Made by a program: the position numbers and the translations under genes
In this document: positions 46,330 through 56,360 of the stretch, in pieces
Position numbering within the stretch: position 1 is the stretch's first letter
Layout of the letters: the number at the start of each line of letters is the position of its first letter
The notes under the pieces: model-generated
Told to the model about the DNA's origin: nothing
Seen by the model: only the letters and a program-made list of their open reading frames with translations
The model's database searches: none
From: Diphasiastrum complanatum
Taxonomy: Eukaryota > Streptophyta > Lycopodiopsida > Lycopodiales > Lycopodiaceae
Assembly: GCA_029204225.1 (NCBI GenBank)
Contig: CM055097.1
Location: 9,423,593-9,487,592 of the forward strand
DNA: 64,000 nucleotides
Direction of reading: 5' to 3'

Positions 46330-46690
46330 TCAAGCACATCAAGAAGACAACTTTTTCATTTCATTTTAGTCTTTCCATCTTAGGCTTCTGGGCCGTTTGG
46401 CCGTGCCCATTTCCAAAAAAAACGGCACCTTGGTCAAAAAAATCCAAGAATTCCTGGACATAGGTGTCCAATTCTCGATTGCCCATTGCAGTTTATAAAG
46501 CGAATATACATTTCGTCAATTGTGACAAAAGCCTTACGGAATTCCTCCAAGAATTCAGCCCAGTCACGAGTTTTGTGGGTTGCATCCTCCACCACGAGGA
46601 GGCCTTACCCAAAGCAACAACAAAAAACGACAAAATTTGCTTTTTTATTCTAGGACGTTGTGCAAGCTAAAGTAGCTCGACCAACGATTA
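46330..46690 (-). pseudogene. gag relic of Gypsy-III
   Basis: Minus-strand translation over several frames gives ILSFFVVALGKASSWW and then DWAEFLEEFRKAFVTIDEMY, matching the usual gag pattern of a Trp-rich segment followed by W-x2-F-x3-F. It lies about 1.8 kb inside the 5' LTR, as expected for gag after a leader. Confidence 0.6.
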
Positions 46691-47437
46691 ATCCAGTCAT
46701 CGACAACTTCGGGGCTTTTAATCGCCGGAAAATTTTTTCGGTTGTTAGCCCAAGCTATATACCTTAATGGCTAATTATCGATTGAATAGATTTTGCATTT
46801 GGTTTTTTCTGTTTATTGCCTAGATGAAATTCCAACACATCGTGGTCCAAGATTTGCAACCATGTGTTTAACATTTCAGGGGGTCATCACGGTCGAGTGA
46901 TGCCGGGCGAATTTTCATTTGCCCCCCCTCACAAGAATTTCATTCTATCCATTTGAATATGAAAATCCAAAAAATTGAAAAATTTTACGTTCGGTTGAAC
47001 TCATTGCGGGTATAATTTTTCTAATAGAGCAATGTCCAAAAAAACGTAGTTTTTAACGTACCATAACGTGCTTATAGAATTTATACCAATGATCATTGCA
47101 AAATGAATTTGGTGCAACAAATATGCCGAAAAAACCACTATATGCATCGGAATCTAATTCAAACAAATTTTTAGGCCATGACGATTTCACAATTACTTTA
47201 ACTGCATTCAAAAAAACATAGTCTGACTAAAAAAAACCCATGGAATCTCTACAAAACCGAAAACACTAGAAAAAAAAACACTAATTTGCCTTAGGCCCTT
47301 ACCCCCATACCCACCTCTTTGCATGCATGCCACAACATTTAAAAACATTTACTTAACCTACCCCCCCCCCCCCCACCTTCTTGCAAAGCATGCTTGGGCC
47401 AGCAGGGTCACGACCTGGCCCGAGCCATACTAGAAGA

Positions 47438-47486
<49 letters not shown>

Positions 47487-48483
47487 GGCCAGATTTAAGG
47501 ATGGTGGCGCGTTGGTTTTCACTAATATCCCTCCCTTTTCCAGCAGGTAAGTGTAGACAGGAGGGCACACTACAAATTGCAGGTGCAGCGTGTTTTGGGA
47601 GGCTGATTCTGCTGTTTTTATCACTTGTTTCTCATCTCAACCTTGCTTGAAGCTTTCAACACCTAATCTCTGCTGTATTTTGCAGATAGGATGTCAGTTA
47701 GGGCGATTTTCAGCTTGCTTAGCCTTACTTTGCTTTCACAAATGCATAAGCATGTTTCTTTTACAGATTTACAACAAATAGATTTCTTTATGGCTGGAAA
47801 ACAGGGTAGATGCTGCCCAAATTTTCCCAAAAACTCAGATTTGCAGATAGCCTTTCCTAAATCACAGGATAGGCGTTCCTGTAACCCATACCATTCAAAG
47901 AATGGCCTTACTGGCTCACACTAACCTACAAAACACTGTTAGTTTGCTGGAAAATACAGCATGAACCTGTAAATCCAAAAGAAACCACCATGCAAATCCT
48001 GTAAAAAGCCACCAACACTCATAGCAAGTGGTTAGTCCATTTTTGCATCTATTCTTGCCTTTCTCGCCAATTTTAAAGCAAAACCGGTTCCACAAAAAGC
48101 AAAAAACAGCAAACAAATCCCATAAACCACTGTTATGTAAAAACCAAAAAACCGTAAAAACCATCATTACCTCTAATTGAAACCGTTGCTATTAGAAAAG
48201 CGCTCCTAATGAGTGGATCAAGAAAATCTAAATTTACTTCCAAAACACAGATTTGAAGTGCTAAACCGAATCGATTGTATACCTGGTAGTGCACATACCA
48301 CACAACCGATTGCACCTCAAAAAAGTGACTCTCGGGAAGCGGAATTCGAATTTTCACCACTTGTTGCTTACTCCACCGATTCCTCAAGAAATGTTGATAT
48401 TCTGTATCACACAACAAAAAAATCCCCACATGATTCGGAATTCCATCTTGAGCACAAATCAATGGCAAAACGTGCTTAGAACT
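46691..48483 (-). other. Leader of Gypsy-III with microsatellite
   Basis: Non-coding. Contains a poly(C) run at about 47360-47374 and (GA)n at 47441-47481. Small frames at 47353-47924 and 48133-48510 show no recognisable protein. Confidence 0.55.
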
Positions 48484-48496
48484 GGCTCTGATACCA
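48484..48496 (-). promoter_or_regulatory. Primer-binding site of Gypsy-III
   Basis: TGGTATCAGAGCC on the minus strand, adjoining the 5' LTR. Confidence 0.92.
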
Positions 48497-48497
48497 A

Positions 48498-48991
48498 TAT
48501 AAAGTCCTAACCCAAGGGTCCTAGTCTAAGCATGCCAAAACAAGCAATCACAAAGGGTACTGATGGTGGACAAATCAACCCAACCAATCCTAGATCGAAC
48601 GGATCTAGCCCCCAAGCTATGGATCAATCTCAAAGATGAATGAGGCATCACACCAACAACATACGGCTACCAGTCTCACAATCAGGGATACACTAGTGAG
48701 AGCCCAATAGGTATACTTGTACCCTCCCAAGGCCCATACACCACTAGTAATGCACTGTGACACCTCATTGGACACCTCTGCAGCCTATTTGGGCCACGTC
48801 ATCCAGTTCCCCAATGACTCACTGATAGACCCATACAAATCCACCATCATGAGTTTAGGCCTACAAACATTAATTATGACCTTGTGTACATAAGGGCCCC
48901 AATTCCTTTATAGTCACAATTAACTTACGGGTTGTTGGTCTACTGATCCCTAGCGTGGACACGCTACCCGAGACCAGTCATGGGCATGACA
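48498..48991 (-). repeat. 5' LTR of Gypsy-III
   Basis: 494 bases, partner of 42431-42922, followed by the cggac duplication. Confidence 0.92.
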
Positions 48992-49020
48992 CGGACAATG
49001 TACCTTGAGGAGGGAAGGAA

Positions 49021-49680
49021 TGTTATGTACTTATATTCCTGCCTCAGTGTGAACACGTCAAACTTGTAAATATTAATGGCTCACACCGGCCTGTGGTGTT
49101 CTGATAGGTGTACTCATGCTTAGAGAAAGAGTCATATAGCTCATTCCACTGCGCACGAACACTTTTTGTTCGAGTTTCGTTTCTCGTTCGAGTTGTAAAT
49201 AGCAGGTTTCTGGTAGCTTGTTGTCTTGCTTATTTTGGCTATAGGGTACTGGGTCTTAATTTAGAGGCTGCTAGACTGACCTCCTAAAAAGTGGGAGAGT
49301 TGACCGGTCAACGAGACACATGTCATATGCTCATTGGGACACTTGGTCCAGTGCATGAGTGACACGGGTCAGACGGTCCTTCTACTCACTTGCCAATGTG
49401 TCAGGGTACTGCCAAGTGGCAAGTGTCGATTGTGCATGGGGGTTCGCCATGTGTCAACGTTAGGAAAGGTCAGGGTTAAGTGGGTGCTTGAGGATTGTGT
49501 TTAAGTGAGCCTAGAGAGAGGCATTCCTCATCAAAATCTATGTAGCAAGTGGCTGGGAGGAGACAATGCTCTTATGTGTTTATGTGGATAGTTTGCCATG
49601 TACTTTGAAGAGAAATCAATAAAGTGGATATTTCAGAGCCTACTTTGGTGTGCTTTGAGTTGTATTCAGATAGCTTTGTG

Positions 49681-49681
<1 letters not shown>
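49021..49681 (+). repeat. 3' LTR of Gypsy-II
   Basis: Begins TGTTATGTACTTATATTCC after the polypurine tract GAGGAGGGAAGGAA (49007-49020). It contains an AATAAAGTGG polyadenylation-like word and ends GCTTTGTGA. A related LTR lies inverted at about 62452-62890. Confidence 0.9.

Positions 49682-49683
<2 letters not shown>

Positions 49684-49731
<48 letters not shown>
49684..49731. repeat. (CT)n microsatellite
   Basis: About 24 CT units directly after the Gypsy-II 3' LTR. Confidence 0.95.
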
Positions 49732-49734
<3 letters not shown>

Positions 49735-50090
49735 TTTCAGTTTATTACAGATATTACATTTCATAAACACATACCTTATATTGCATTTAAAAAATACAGA
49801 GATTGTGTTTCATAAAACCAGGCGCGTGTTGCACAAAAAAGCATACTATTAATCTAAGAGATGTATCAAAAAAACATTACGTATCCCACCACATACGGCT
49901 GGGTCTGTTTTTAAACTACCGTGTAACTAGATGCCACCTCATTTACTGCCGAAAATTACATAGAAAGAGTCCTCCACATACGACTGGACCTTATTCAGTC
50001 TTAACATTCCTACGAGGATCCGACAGATTCGTTATGGCTTGTGCCACTCCTCTCCGCCCCATCATTGCAAGGCGCTCCGTCACGAGGTGC
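49732..50090. other. hAT-E fragment, 3' flank
   Basis: Aligns with 36340-36580 in hAT-C (AAATACAGAGATTG, CATTACGTATCCC, GCCGAAAATTACAT). It is the intergenic part of another hAT element of this group, bounded on the left by (CT)n and the Gypsy-II LTR. Confidence 0.65.
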
Positions 50091-50358
50091 GCGGCCAGGG
50101 ATAGTAAGAGCAGCCAGATACTCAGTTTCCGGAGTAGCCTCTTCGCCCAGTCAAAACATCTCGTTCGTCTGCCATCGCCGCCGCTAGCTCCTCAACTCTT
50201 AGCTCGTTGCCCTCGAACACCATTCTTGTCATCTCCTGGTTGGTTTCTTCTTCAAAGGCCCTAGCGTTCACCTGCCACTCCTCATGCTCTCTTTGGCACC
50301 GTAGTCTTTGCCCTATTTCCGTGTTTGTTGGCTCGCGCGGTTGCTAGGAGTGGCGTTG
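50091..50358 (-). pseudogene. hAT-E accessory gene fragment, cut by Gypsy-I copy 4
   Basis: The minus-strand frame reads EIGQRLRCQREHEEWQ, AFEEETNQEMTRMVFEG and ELRVEELAAAMADERD before a stop. The position next to the conserved flank and the charged helical character fit the accessory protein of hAT-C, but residue identity is low. The upstream end is replaced by the Gypsy-I LTR at 50359. The assignment rests mainly on position. Confidence 0.45.
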
Positions 50359-50716
50359 TGTAATAGATCCTAACACCACAGTAGGGCAAACACTAACCGA
50401 TCCACCCAACCTTGCCTACTCCCTGATATAGAGTAAGCCCCTCCTAGCCCAGTGTGAGGACTGGTAGCATGCAACTGCCAAGTGTCGGCCACATGTCACT
50501 GACGTGGCCGACTGCACGTTGGGATCCAACTGGGGGGCCTGTCCTACTGACAAGGTCCCTAGACTGTGTTAGGCCCGCCATGGCTATGGACCGTGCTGGG
50601 GCACACTACTCACACTGTCTTGCCCTGTTGGTCGTGTACGCTGGACACGACCCTGACTGTGGTGTCTGACCTATCTGTGTTCTCTAGGGTTCGGCACTGG
50701 TCACGAGCTCGTAACA
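50359..50716 (-). repeat. 3' LTR of Gypsy-I copy 4
   Basis: 358 bases with the family ends. It carries several differences from the other copies (for example gtcgtgtacg and tggtcacgagc). Confidence 0.95.
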
Positions 50717-50738
50717 CTCCCTCCCCCTTAAGAACCGT

Positions 50739-51558
50739 CTTGGTCCTCTAAGACAAAGTCTGGAAAAATCTTGCAAAGGACGCTGCCTCTTTCCCAAGTG
50801 GCAATCTCAACAGGCTAATCATTCCACTTAACCAGATATTCTCGGTATAGAGTATGACGAGTCTGCGTCTCTCTACTATCAAGAATCTCCTCTGGTTCAT
50901 GTGGAGGTTGCTGAGGATCCAATGGGAGAACTAGAACACTGTCCCCTACCAGATTTTCTGATTTGGTTAAGGCTTTTCGTAACTGACTTACATGAAAGAC
51001 TGGAAAAACCCTACTACTGTGTGGGAATTCTAGTTCATAGGCGACCTCGCCTAGTCTCCTACTGATGGTAAAGGGACCACAATACCTTGGAGACAACTTA
51101 GCCCACACTCCTGATTTGAGGGTTTAAGAGTCAACCGGGACTCTCAAGTAGACTTTCTCACCAGCGGAGAACTGCACATCCCATCTGTGTGGATCTGCAT
51201 AATGCCGGGCTCGATCCTGGGACTGCCTAATGCTGCGCTTAGCATGTTCTATCATCTGGTTTAGGTCCTCTAAAAAGTTTCTGGCTGCTTCAACTTTTTT
51301 TTTGACCCTACAGCTGTGGGTGAGCGTGGCTGAAAACCGTACATCAGCATAAATGGGCTGTATCCCCCCATGCAACTGGATCTCTCGGCCTTTATGTTGA
51401 AAGCTGAGGGTGTTCTCCTGATAGTTTCTATGGAGGGAAGGTCCTAAACTGTAGAGCCAATCTTTCCCGAGAACAATGTCTGTGCGATCCAGGTGCATTA
51501 TCTGAAAGTTTATTTCATCTTGGTACCCCTGAATACCGAGATTTAGATTACCTACCAT
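50739..51558 (-). pseudogene. Protease-to-integrase fusion and chromodomain of Gypsy-I copy 4
   Basis: The frame 51558-51124 starts in the protease end ([19 protein letters not shown]), reaches [12 protein letters not shown] at the deletion junction, then runs into the integrase C-terminal part ([33 protein letters not shown]). After a stop, 51108 onward gives [11 protein letters not shown] and the chromodomain (YREYLVKWND), broken near 50815. The fusion is a deletion scar, not a designed chimera. Confidence 0.88.
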
Positions 51559-51612
51559 AGTTTCCCAAATTTTCTTATCTTCACCCCTAGCTACTGAAAC
51601 TATGTACCTATG

Positions 51613-52029
51613 CTAACTAGGTACTTCTGAAAGTCTGAGTTTTTTAACAAGGGTGTAGTTGATGAAATTATGGGTCGCCCCATCATCAACCATAACTCTG
51701 ACTGACTGGTTACCAACTTTCCCATGCATACGTACTAGGTCATGTAGCCCAAAGCTGAAGGGTCTCGCTAGCATTGCAGAGGTCAGCTGGCAACAGTGTT
51801 CATGGTCTTCATGAATCACTTTGATCTCGGAAGCTGCCGAGTCACTCGGGAAACTTACGATCTGAACAAGATGGACTTGTTTTTTATTTTTTTTATCTTT
51901 TTTTGTTGAAGGCCCCTTGGGACACTGTCTGACTGTGTGTCTCTTGCCCATGCACACAAAGCACAAACGTTCTCGTTTGGCTTTCTCAAAATCTTCTGGT
52001 TTCAAGGGCTGTATGAGCGATGGATGTTT
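51613..52029 (-). pseudogene. Nucleocapsid and protease of Gypsy-I copy 4
   Basis: The frame 52005-51613 has the zinc knuckle CFVCMGKRHTVRQC and protease VMVDDGATHNFI. Nearly identical to the same region of copy 2, including MKPEDFEKAKRERL at its start. It stops at VPS with TAG, where the family has CAG. Confidence 0.9.
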
Positions 52030-52995
52030 CTAAGGAGCTTCATCTTTAACTTTATCTTCTTTCTTTCTTTTTAAAAATTTCTTTTTAAATTGAAAGTCTT
52101 TCTGAGGAGGTTGCTCAGAAAGGGGCTGCTGTCTCGCCCTCTTCCTACCCACGGAATCATCATAGATTTGAGCATATCTGAGAGCTTGCTCAAGGGTAGT
52201 AGGCGAGTTTCTCTGGACCTCTACTTTATATTCATCCTTGAGGCCTCGGACAAATCCCCTGATGTTTTGATAATCATCCATATTTTTAATTTTTAAAATT
52301 GCTTCTCGGTACTGCGAGATATATTGGATGAGGGACTTGTCCATTACTGTTCTTTCGCAGGCTTCCCAGGCTCTATCAAGTTCATTTTCTGGTAGGAATT
52401 CTCGTAGGAAAGCTTCTTCAAAGGCTTTCCATGACCGGGGAGTCTGCCCAGTCTCCTGGAGATTTAACCACCACTTATAGGCCATGGGCCCTAAGGAAAG
52501 ACTGGCCTCAATTGCTTGCAAATGGTCAGGGGTCTGTTTAAGAGCATGAATGTTCTTCCATTCGCTGAGGAAGGTTTGTAGAATATCTGCATTTCTATCC
52601 TTCTCTTCCCCAATAAAAGTAGGAGGCTTTAAATCTTTAAAGACACTGGGGTGAGGCCGCAAAGTCTCACCCGAAACTGATGGAAGTGGAGAAGGGGATA
52701 ACTGAGAACTGGAGGGAAGGCTTCCTTTTGCGGAACTCAAAATGAAGCCTTTGAGTTCAGCGAACGAGTCATCCACACTGGACTTGAAATTGGCTAATGC
52801 CAACTTCAGTTCATCCACTTCTGTTACCAAGTGGAGAAACTGCTCCTTGGTAACCAATTTGTCGAGTTCTTCGGCAAACTGTTCTTGTTCTTCCATTTCC
52901 ATAGGTTCTTGCCCTTTACTGTAAGCCAAGGTTTCTGTTTCAAGTTCGTCGAAGCCTCTCTCCGGGGGTTGATCAGGTCCTTGAGGAGTGGTCAT
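52030..52995 (-). CDS. gag capsid frame of Gypsy-I copy 4, ending at the shared TAG
   Basis: An uninterrupted 321-aa frame from MTTPQGPDQPPERG to KDEAP. It covers the acidic N-terminus, a coiled stretch (VTEVDELKLALANFKSSVDD), the capsid domain (WWLNLQETGQTPRSWKAFEE; EFLPENELDRAWEACE; YISQYREAILKIKNMDDY) and a basic Lys-rich end. TAG at 52030-52032 separates it from the zinc knuckle, which continues in frame after a few codons. It is the only complete capsid frame from the family start in this window. Whether it is made is unknown. Confidence 0.8.
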   Translation of the reverse strand: MTTPQGPDQPPERGFDELETETLAYSKGQEPMEMEEQEQFAEELDKLVTKEQFLHLVTEVDELKLALANFKSSVDDSFAELKGFILSSAKGSLPSSSQLSPSPLPSVSGETLRPHPSVFKDLKPPTFIGEEKDRNADILQTFLSEWKNIHALKQTPDHLQAIEASLSLGPMAYKWWLNLQETGQTPRSWKAFEEAFLREFLPENELDRAWEACERTVMDKSLIQYISQYREAILKIKNMDDYQNIRGFVRGLKDEYKVEVQRNSPTTLEQALRYAQIYDDSVGRKRARQQPLSEQPPQKDFQFKKKFLKRKKEDKVKDEAP

Positions 52996-53871
52996 TTTCA
53001 GAACTGAAAGAGAGGTACCTTAACATCTGGAAAAAAAGTCAGAAAGACTAATTTACATTTGTACAAGGGAAAGGAAAGATGACTTAGCTGTTTCTGAGGA
53101 CTGTACTTGCAAAGAAAATACGAAGAGGAACCCTCTCAGCTCTTTTACCCAAGATTTCAGACTTGCTGTCCCGGAAAATCCCAGTTTGAAGCTCCAAAAT
53201 GGCGTCAAAATTTCCGGTTCTTGAGTAGAATAGCTCGCTGATTTCAGGTGTGGGACTCCAACAAACCGAGTAAAAACCGGAAAAATACAAGAAGAAATCC
53301 GGAATTTTTGATGTCATTGCCCTTGCTGGTTGGACAGCAACTTGTCTGGCCCGATTTGTCCAAATTTAGACTCCAAAATCCACTTGAATCTCTGATTTAA
53401 CCTCAGCTGGTAGGTCTCTGGTCTGTAGCAAACAAGTTTGAAGCTCAGACTTCTGAGAAATCTTTAGAAACAAGGATGAAATTCCACTTTTTCACTACCC
53501 TGTCCAGCGCTGGCCCTGCTAGGGAAGTTTGCTCTCAGATTCTTCTGGAAATTCAGAGATAGATTGCTGTTTCTACAGCGATGGAGCTGTAGTATCCTTC
53601 CATTCCAGAATCCGCTTGGATCTACTGAAATTCCTTTCTGAAAACTACAATCAGATCTCTGAAATCAGAGATAGATTGCTGCCTGTCCAGCGATTTACCT
53701 ACATAAGGAATTCTACTTCCTAGAACTGTAAATTCTCAGTGAAATTCAGAAGTTTGAAGGCTGCACCTACAACGATTCTCCTCCTCTAATTCTTTCTGAG
53801 AAACTGAGAGATTTTTCCTATCCTCTGATGGCTTTCTCTACTGCTGCTACTAAGCTCCCAAAGAAGGAGAT
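52996..53871 (-). other. Leader of Gypsy-I copy 4
   Basis: Untranslated leader with the recurrent 'cagcg' phrases seen in the other copies. No gene. Confidence 0.65.
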
Positions 53872-53885
53872 GGCTCTGATACCAG

Positions 53886-54105
53886 TGTAATAGATCCTAA
53901 CACCACAGTAGGGCGAACACTAACCGATCCACCCAACCTTGCCTACTCCCTGATATAGAGTAAGCCCCTCCTAGCCCAGTGTGAGGACTGGTAGCATGCA
54001 ACTGCCAAGTGTCGGCCACGTGTCACTGACGTGGCCGGGACTCAACTGGGGGCCCTGTCCTGCTGACAGGGTCCCTAGACTGTGTTAGGCCCGCCATGGC
54101 TATGG
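53886..54105 (-). repeat. Truncated 5' LTR of Gypsy-I copy 4
   Basis: The inner 220 bases of the LTR, ending at CCATGGCTATGG where (CT)n takes over. The outer 138 bases are absent. A primer-binding site TGGTATCAGAGCC lies at 53872-53884. Confidence 0.92.
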
Positions 54106-54106
54106 G

Positions 54107-54107
<1 letters not shown>

Positions 54108-54169
<62 letters not shown>
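54108..54169. repeat. (CT)n microsatellite
   Basis: About 31 CT units at the truncation point of the LTR. Confidence 0.95.
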
Positions 54170-54172
<3 letters not shown>

Positions 54173-54447
54173 TCATGAAATTGTGGACTGTATTCCAAGA
54201 CCATTTTGGTCAATTCCAAATTTTTTCAGGTCCCATCGCCCTGTTTAACGTCGAACTTTGGACGGACGTTCTGGGCTGACCGTCGGTCCGTTCCTCGTCT
54301 TGTCTGTTCCCACAGGTTCCTATCGAGGTTGTCTAGTGGCCGAAATAGACGGCATCTGAAACGGATTCCATTTGGAGAAACTGGACATAAATTTGAAAAT
54401 TGGAGCTCCCAAAGAAATTTTCACCTATAGTTATATTCTGTGTTAGA

Positions 54448-54450
<3 letters not shown>
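54170..54450 (-). repeat. Dispersed repeat shared with the hAT-A 3' flank
   Basis: 54220-54400 is an inverted diverged copy of 19540-19745. Both contain GTTTAACGTCGAACTT, CCGTTCCTCGTC, TGTTCCCACAGGTTCCTAT and TTTGGAGAAACTGG. No frame is conserved between them. Confidence 0.7.
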
Positions 54451-54542
<92 letters not shown>

Positions 54543-54720
54543 GTAGCGCGTTCTGCTGCCCCGCGACCTGTTTTGTTGTTTTTTTTTTTAATAAATTACG
54601 CGTCCCGGGACGCTGGACGCGTCTAGCGTCCAAACAAAGAAAATTAAAAAAAAAAACGTGGACGTCGGACGCAGATGGGGACGCGAAAAGGCCGCGTCCG
54701 GCCCCGACCCGTCATGTCTG
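54451..54720 (-). repeat. hAT-A-type upstream end: (CT)n plus GGACGC block
   Basis: Read on the minus strand it goes AGACATGACGGGTC, a GGACGC/GCGTCC-rich block, a poly(A) stretch, GCAGCAGAACGCGC and then (GA)n, which is 54451-54540. This is the same order as 8508-8848 upstream of hAT-A (AGACATGAGGGTCC ... GCAGCAGAACAG ... GA). No transposase follows here. Confidence 0.7.
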
Positions 54721-54728
54721 CTCTGAAC

Positions 54729-54898
54729 TATCATCACATTTGAGATCTGATCTTGGAAGGAGAACTCAATGTCGAATTCGTGAGATCGGAAGACATGATC
54801 GCAGATCTCCTGACCAAACCATTAGATAAGCCATTGTTTACAAAACGCAGAAGATCTATTGGAGTCGGATGAAAAAGACTGAATTGTTCAAGAGGGAG
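54729..54898 (+). pseudogene. Ty1/copia RNase H 3' end
   Basis: Translates as VEFVRSEDMIADLLTKPLD followed by KPLF, the hallmark C-terminal motif of copia RNase H. One stop lies upstream (HHI*DL, where the family has R). A purine-rich AAGAGGGAG lies just before the LTR. Confidence 0.82.
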
Positions 54899-55430
54899 TG
54901 TTGGAAATGGTGAACTCAATCAACCTTTTTCGACACATCCCCTGAAGGACCGATAGTTCGACGCACTCAATCTGGACACAATGACAATGCTGAACCAAAG
55001 TCTCAAACCAAGGGTCGCAATACGACCATCGAATAGTTGAATAGCTACCGAACTATCGAATGACAGAACTGTCGAGTGATTCGAATTATCGAATTCAAAA
55101 GTTGGCAGTCGTGAAGCGCAAAATGCCACGATCAGTCATAGGCAACATTACAAGAGTTAACACGTAGTTAGTTGGTAGTTAAAAAGTAAACCTTTATTGT
55201 AATGATTAGCTAAGTTGTCTTTTAATTCCTTTTGACGGAATATGTGTATGAAGGAATAGAGATCAAATAGAGAGAAGTGTACGAGGAGCTTCAAGGTGCT
55301 GTTTGGCCCCACACTGATGACTCATTCAAAAAGAAAAGAAAGACAAAAGGGACTCTGTTCCAACATTGTTTTGTGTTGCATGTATTCGCTTGATTGTTGT
55401 GATCGTATTAGCTCATCTAGTTCCTGCAAT
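54899..55430 (+). repeat. Copia 3' LTR
   Basis: Starts TGTTGGAAATGGTGAACTC right after the polypurine tract at 54890-54898. The 3' edge is uncertain, probably near AGTTCCTGCA at about 55428. There is no second LTR in the window. Confidence 0.65.
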
Positions 55431-55690
55431 TTCGCACACCATATAGACGCTTCCGTCAGCACTGTGGTAATACATGGGCCAATGGAGGTTCGCATTTTTT
55501 GAGGATGGCGTGATGTGTACTGTGCCGCTCTCCCCACTCGTGCTAGGACCTGCCTCTGTCGGTGAAGCACTAGCAACTGATGATGCTGATGGTTGTGAAG
55601 GCCCTGATGGAGTGGCATGTGTGTTGGAAATTACTACAACTGCTCAAAGCCTTGCAAAACACACACAAAACATGCAAAGGTTCAATACAT
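55431..55690. other. Unassigned sequence after the copia LTR
   Basis: No recognisable gene. Short frames on both strands (55296-55698) do not show a known domain. Confidence 0.4.
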
Positions 55691-56360
55691 TGCATTGATA
55701 AATAAAGCCCATTTCACAAAATCATCGCCAAAAACGACATGAAAAAAGTGAGCATGACATTCAAAACGACATTCGTGTCGTAAGGTCCAAAAGAGACATT
55801 CCTAACATCCTTGTGGCATTAAGAAACATAGTCTAGCATCTTACAACATGTCCATCAAATAAATACAGGCCATTTAACAAATTACGGCAAAAAACGACAT
55901 GGAAAAGTGAGCATAACGTTCAAAACTTGACATACGTGCCTTAAAGGGTGAAAACTGACACTGCTGGCAATCTTTTAGGCATTAAGAAACATAGCCTAAC
56001 ATCTTACGGCACGTCAATCGGAACCCTACAACTCACTTCATAAATTAGGGCAAGAAATGACACAAAAGGCAAGAACCACATTCATAACTCGACGTATGGG
56101 CCGTAAGCATGAAAACCGACACTCTTGGCATTCTTGTATGCATTAGGAAATACAATCTAGCATCTTTCGGGTCCTCAATCTGAACCCTACAACTTATTTC
56201 ACAAAGAGGGCTAAGAAAAACACCAAAAGAGAGCCATGCATTCATAACTTCAAGTACATGCCATAATGGCCAGAACAGACATTCTAGGCATTCTTGCAGG
56301 CATGAGGAAACACAGTCTAGCACTTTACATCACCCCAATCCGACACCTATAGCTAATTCT
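55691..56360. repeat. Tandem array, about 160-base period, four diverged units
   Basis: The landmark CATTAAGAAACATAG or variants recurs at 55817, 55980, 56141 and 56301 (spacings 163, 161, 160), followed each time by CTA(G/A)CATCTTA-like and AACCCTACAACT-like words. The units are clearly diverged. No coding capacity. Confidence 0.8.

Larger units (their letters stand above)
42431..48991 (-). mobile_element. Gypsy-III, old minus-strand LTR element nested in Gypsy-II
   Basis: 6561 bases bounded by LTRs of 492 and 494 bases, with target duplication cggac at 42426-42430 and 48992-48996. The primer-binding site at 48484-48496 (TGGTATCAGAGCC) and polypurine tract at 42923-42935 set the minus orientation. 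The LTRs differ at roughly two dozen positions by eye, so this insertion is older than Gypsy-I copies 2 and 3. The interior is heavily decayed. Confidence 0.93.
37362..49681 (+). mobile_element. Gypsy-II, decayed Ty3/gypsy element with nested Gypsy-III
   Basis: Plus-strand element with only the last 144 bases of its 5' LTR (37362-37505), a primer-binding site at 37510-37521, gag, protease, RT, RNase H, integrase and a chromodomain, then a 661-base 3' LTR (49021-49681). Gypsy-III sits at 42431-48991, 29 bases short of that LTR once one TSD is counted. Many stops and frameshifts are present. The left side is not a clean insertion because 5' LTR sequence is lost against the A/T-rich end of hAT-C. 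Confidence 0.9.
50359..54105 (-). mobile_element. Gypsy-I copy 4, gag-bearing derivative with pol deleted
   Basis: Minus-strand element with a full 3' LTR (50359-50716), polypurine tract, chromodomain, a deletion junction at about 51365, protease, gag, leader, primer-binding site (53872-53884) and a truncated 5' LTR (53886-54105). About 2.5 kb between integrase and protease is missing compared with copy 2, removing RT, RNase H and most of integrase. It shares the capsid-end TAG with copy 2. The 5' LTR stops abruptly at a (CT)n tract, so no target duplication can be read. Confidence 0.93.
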
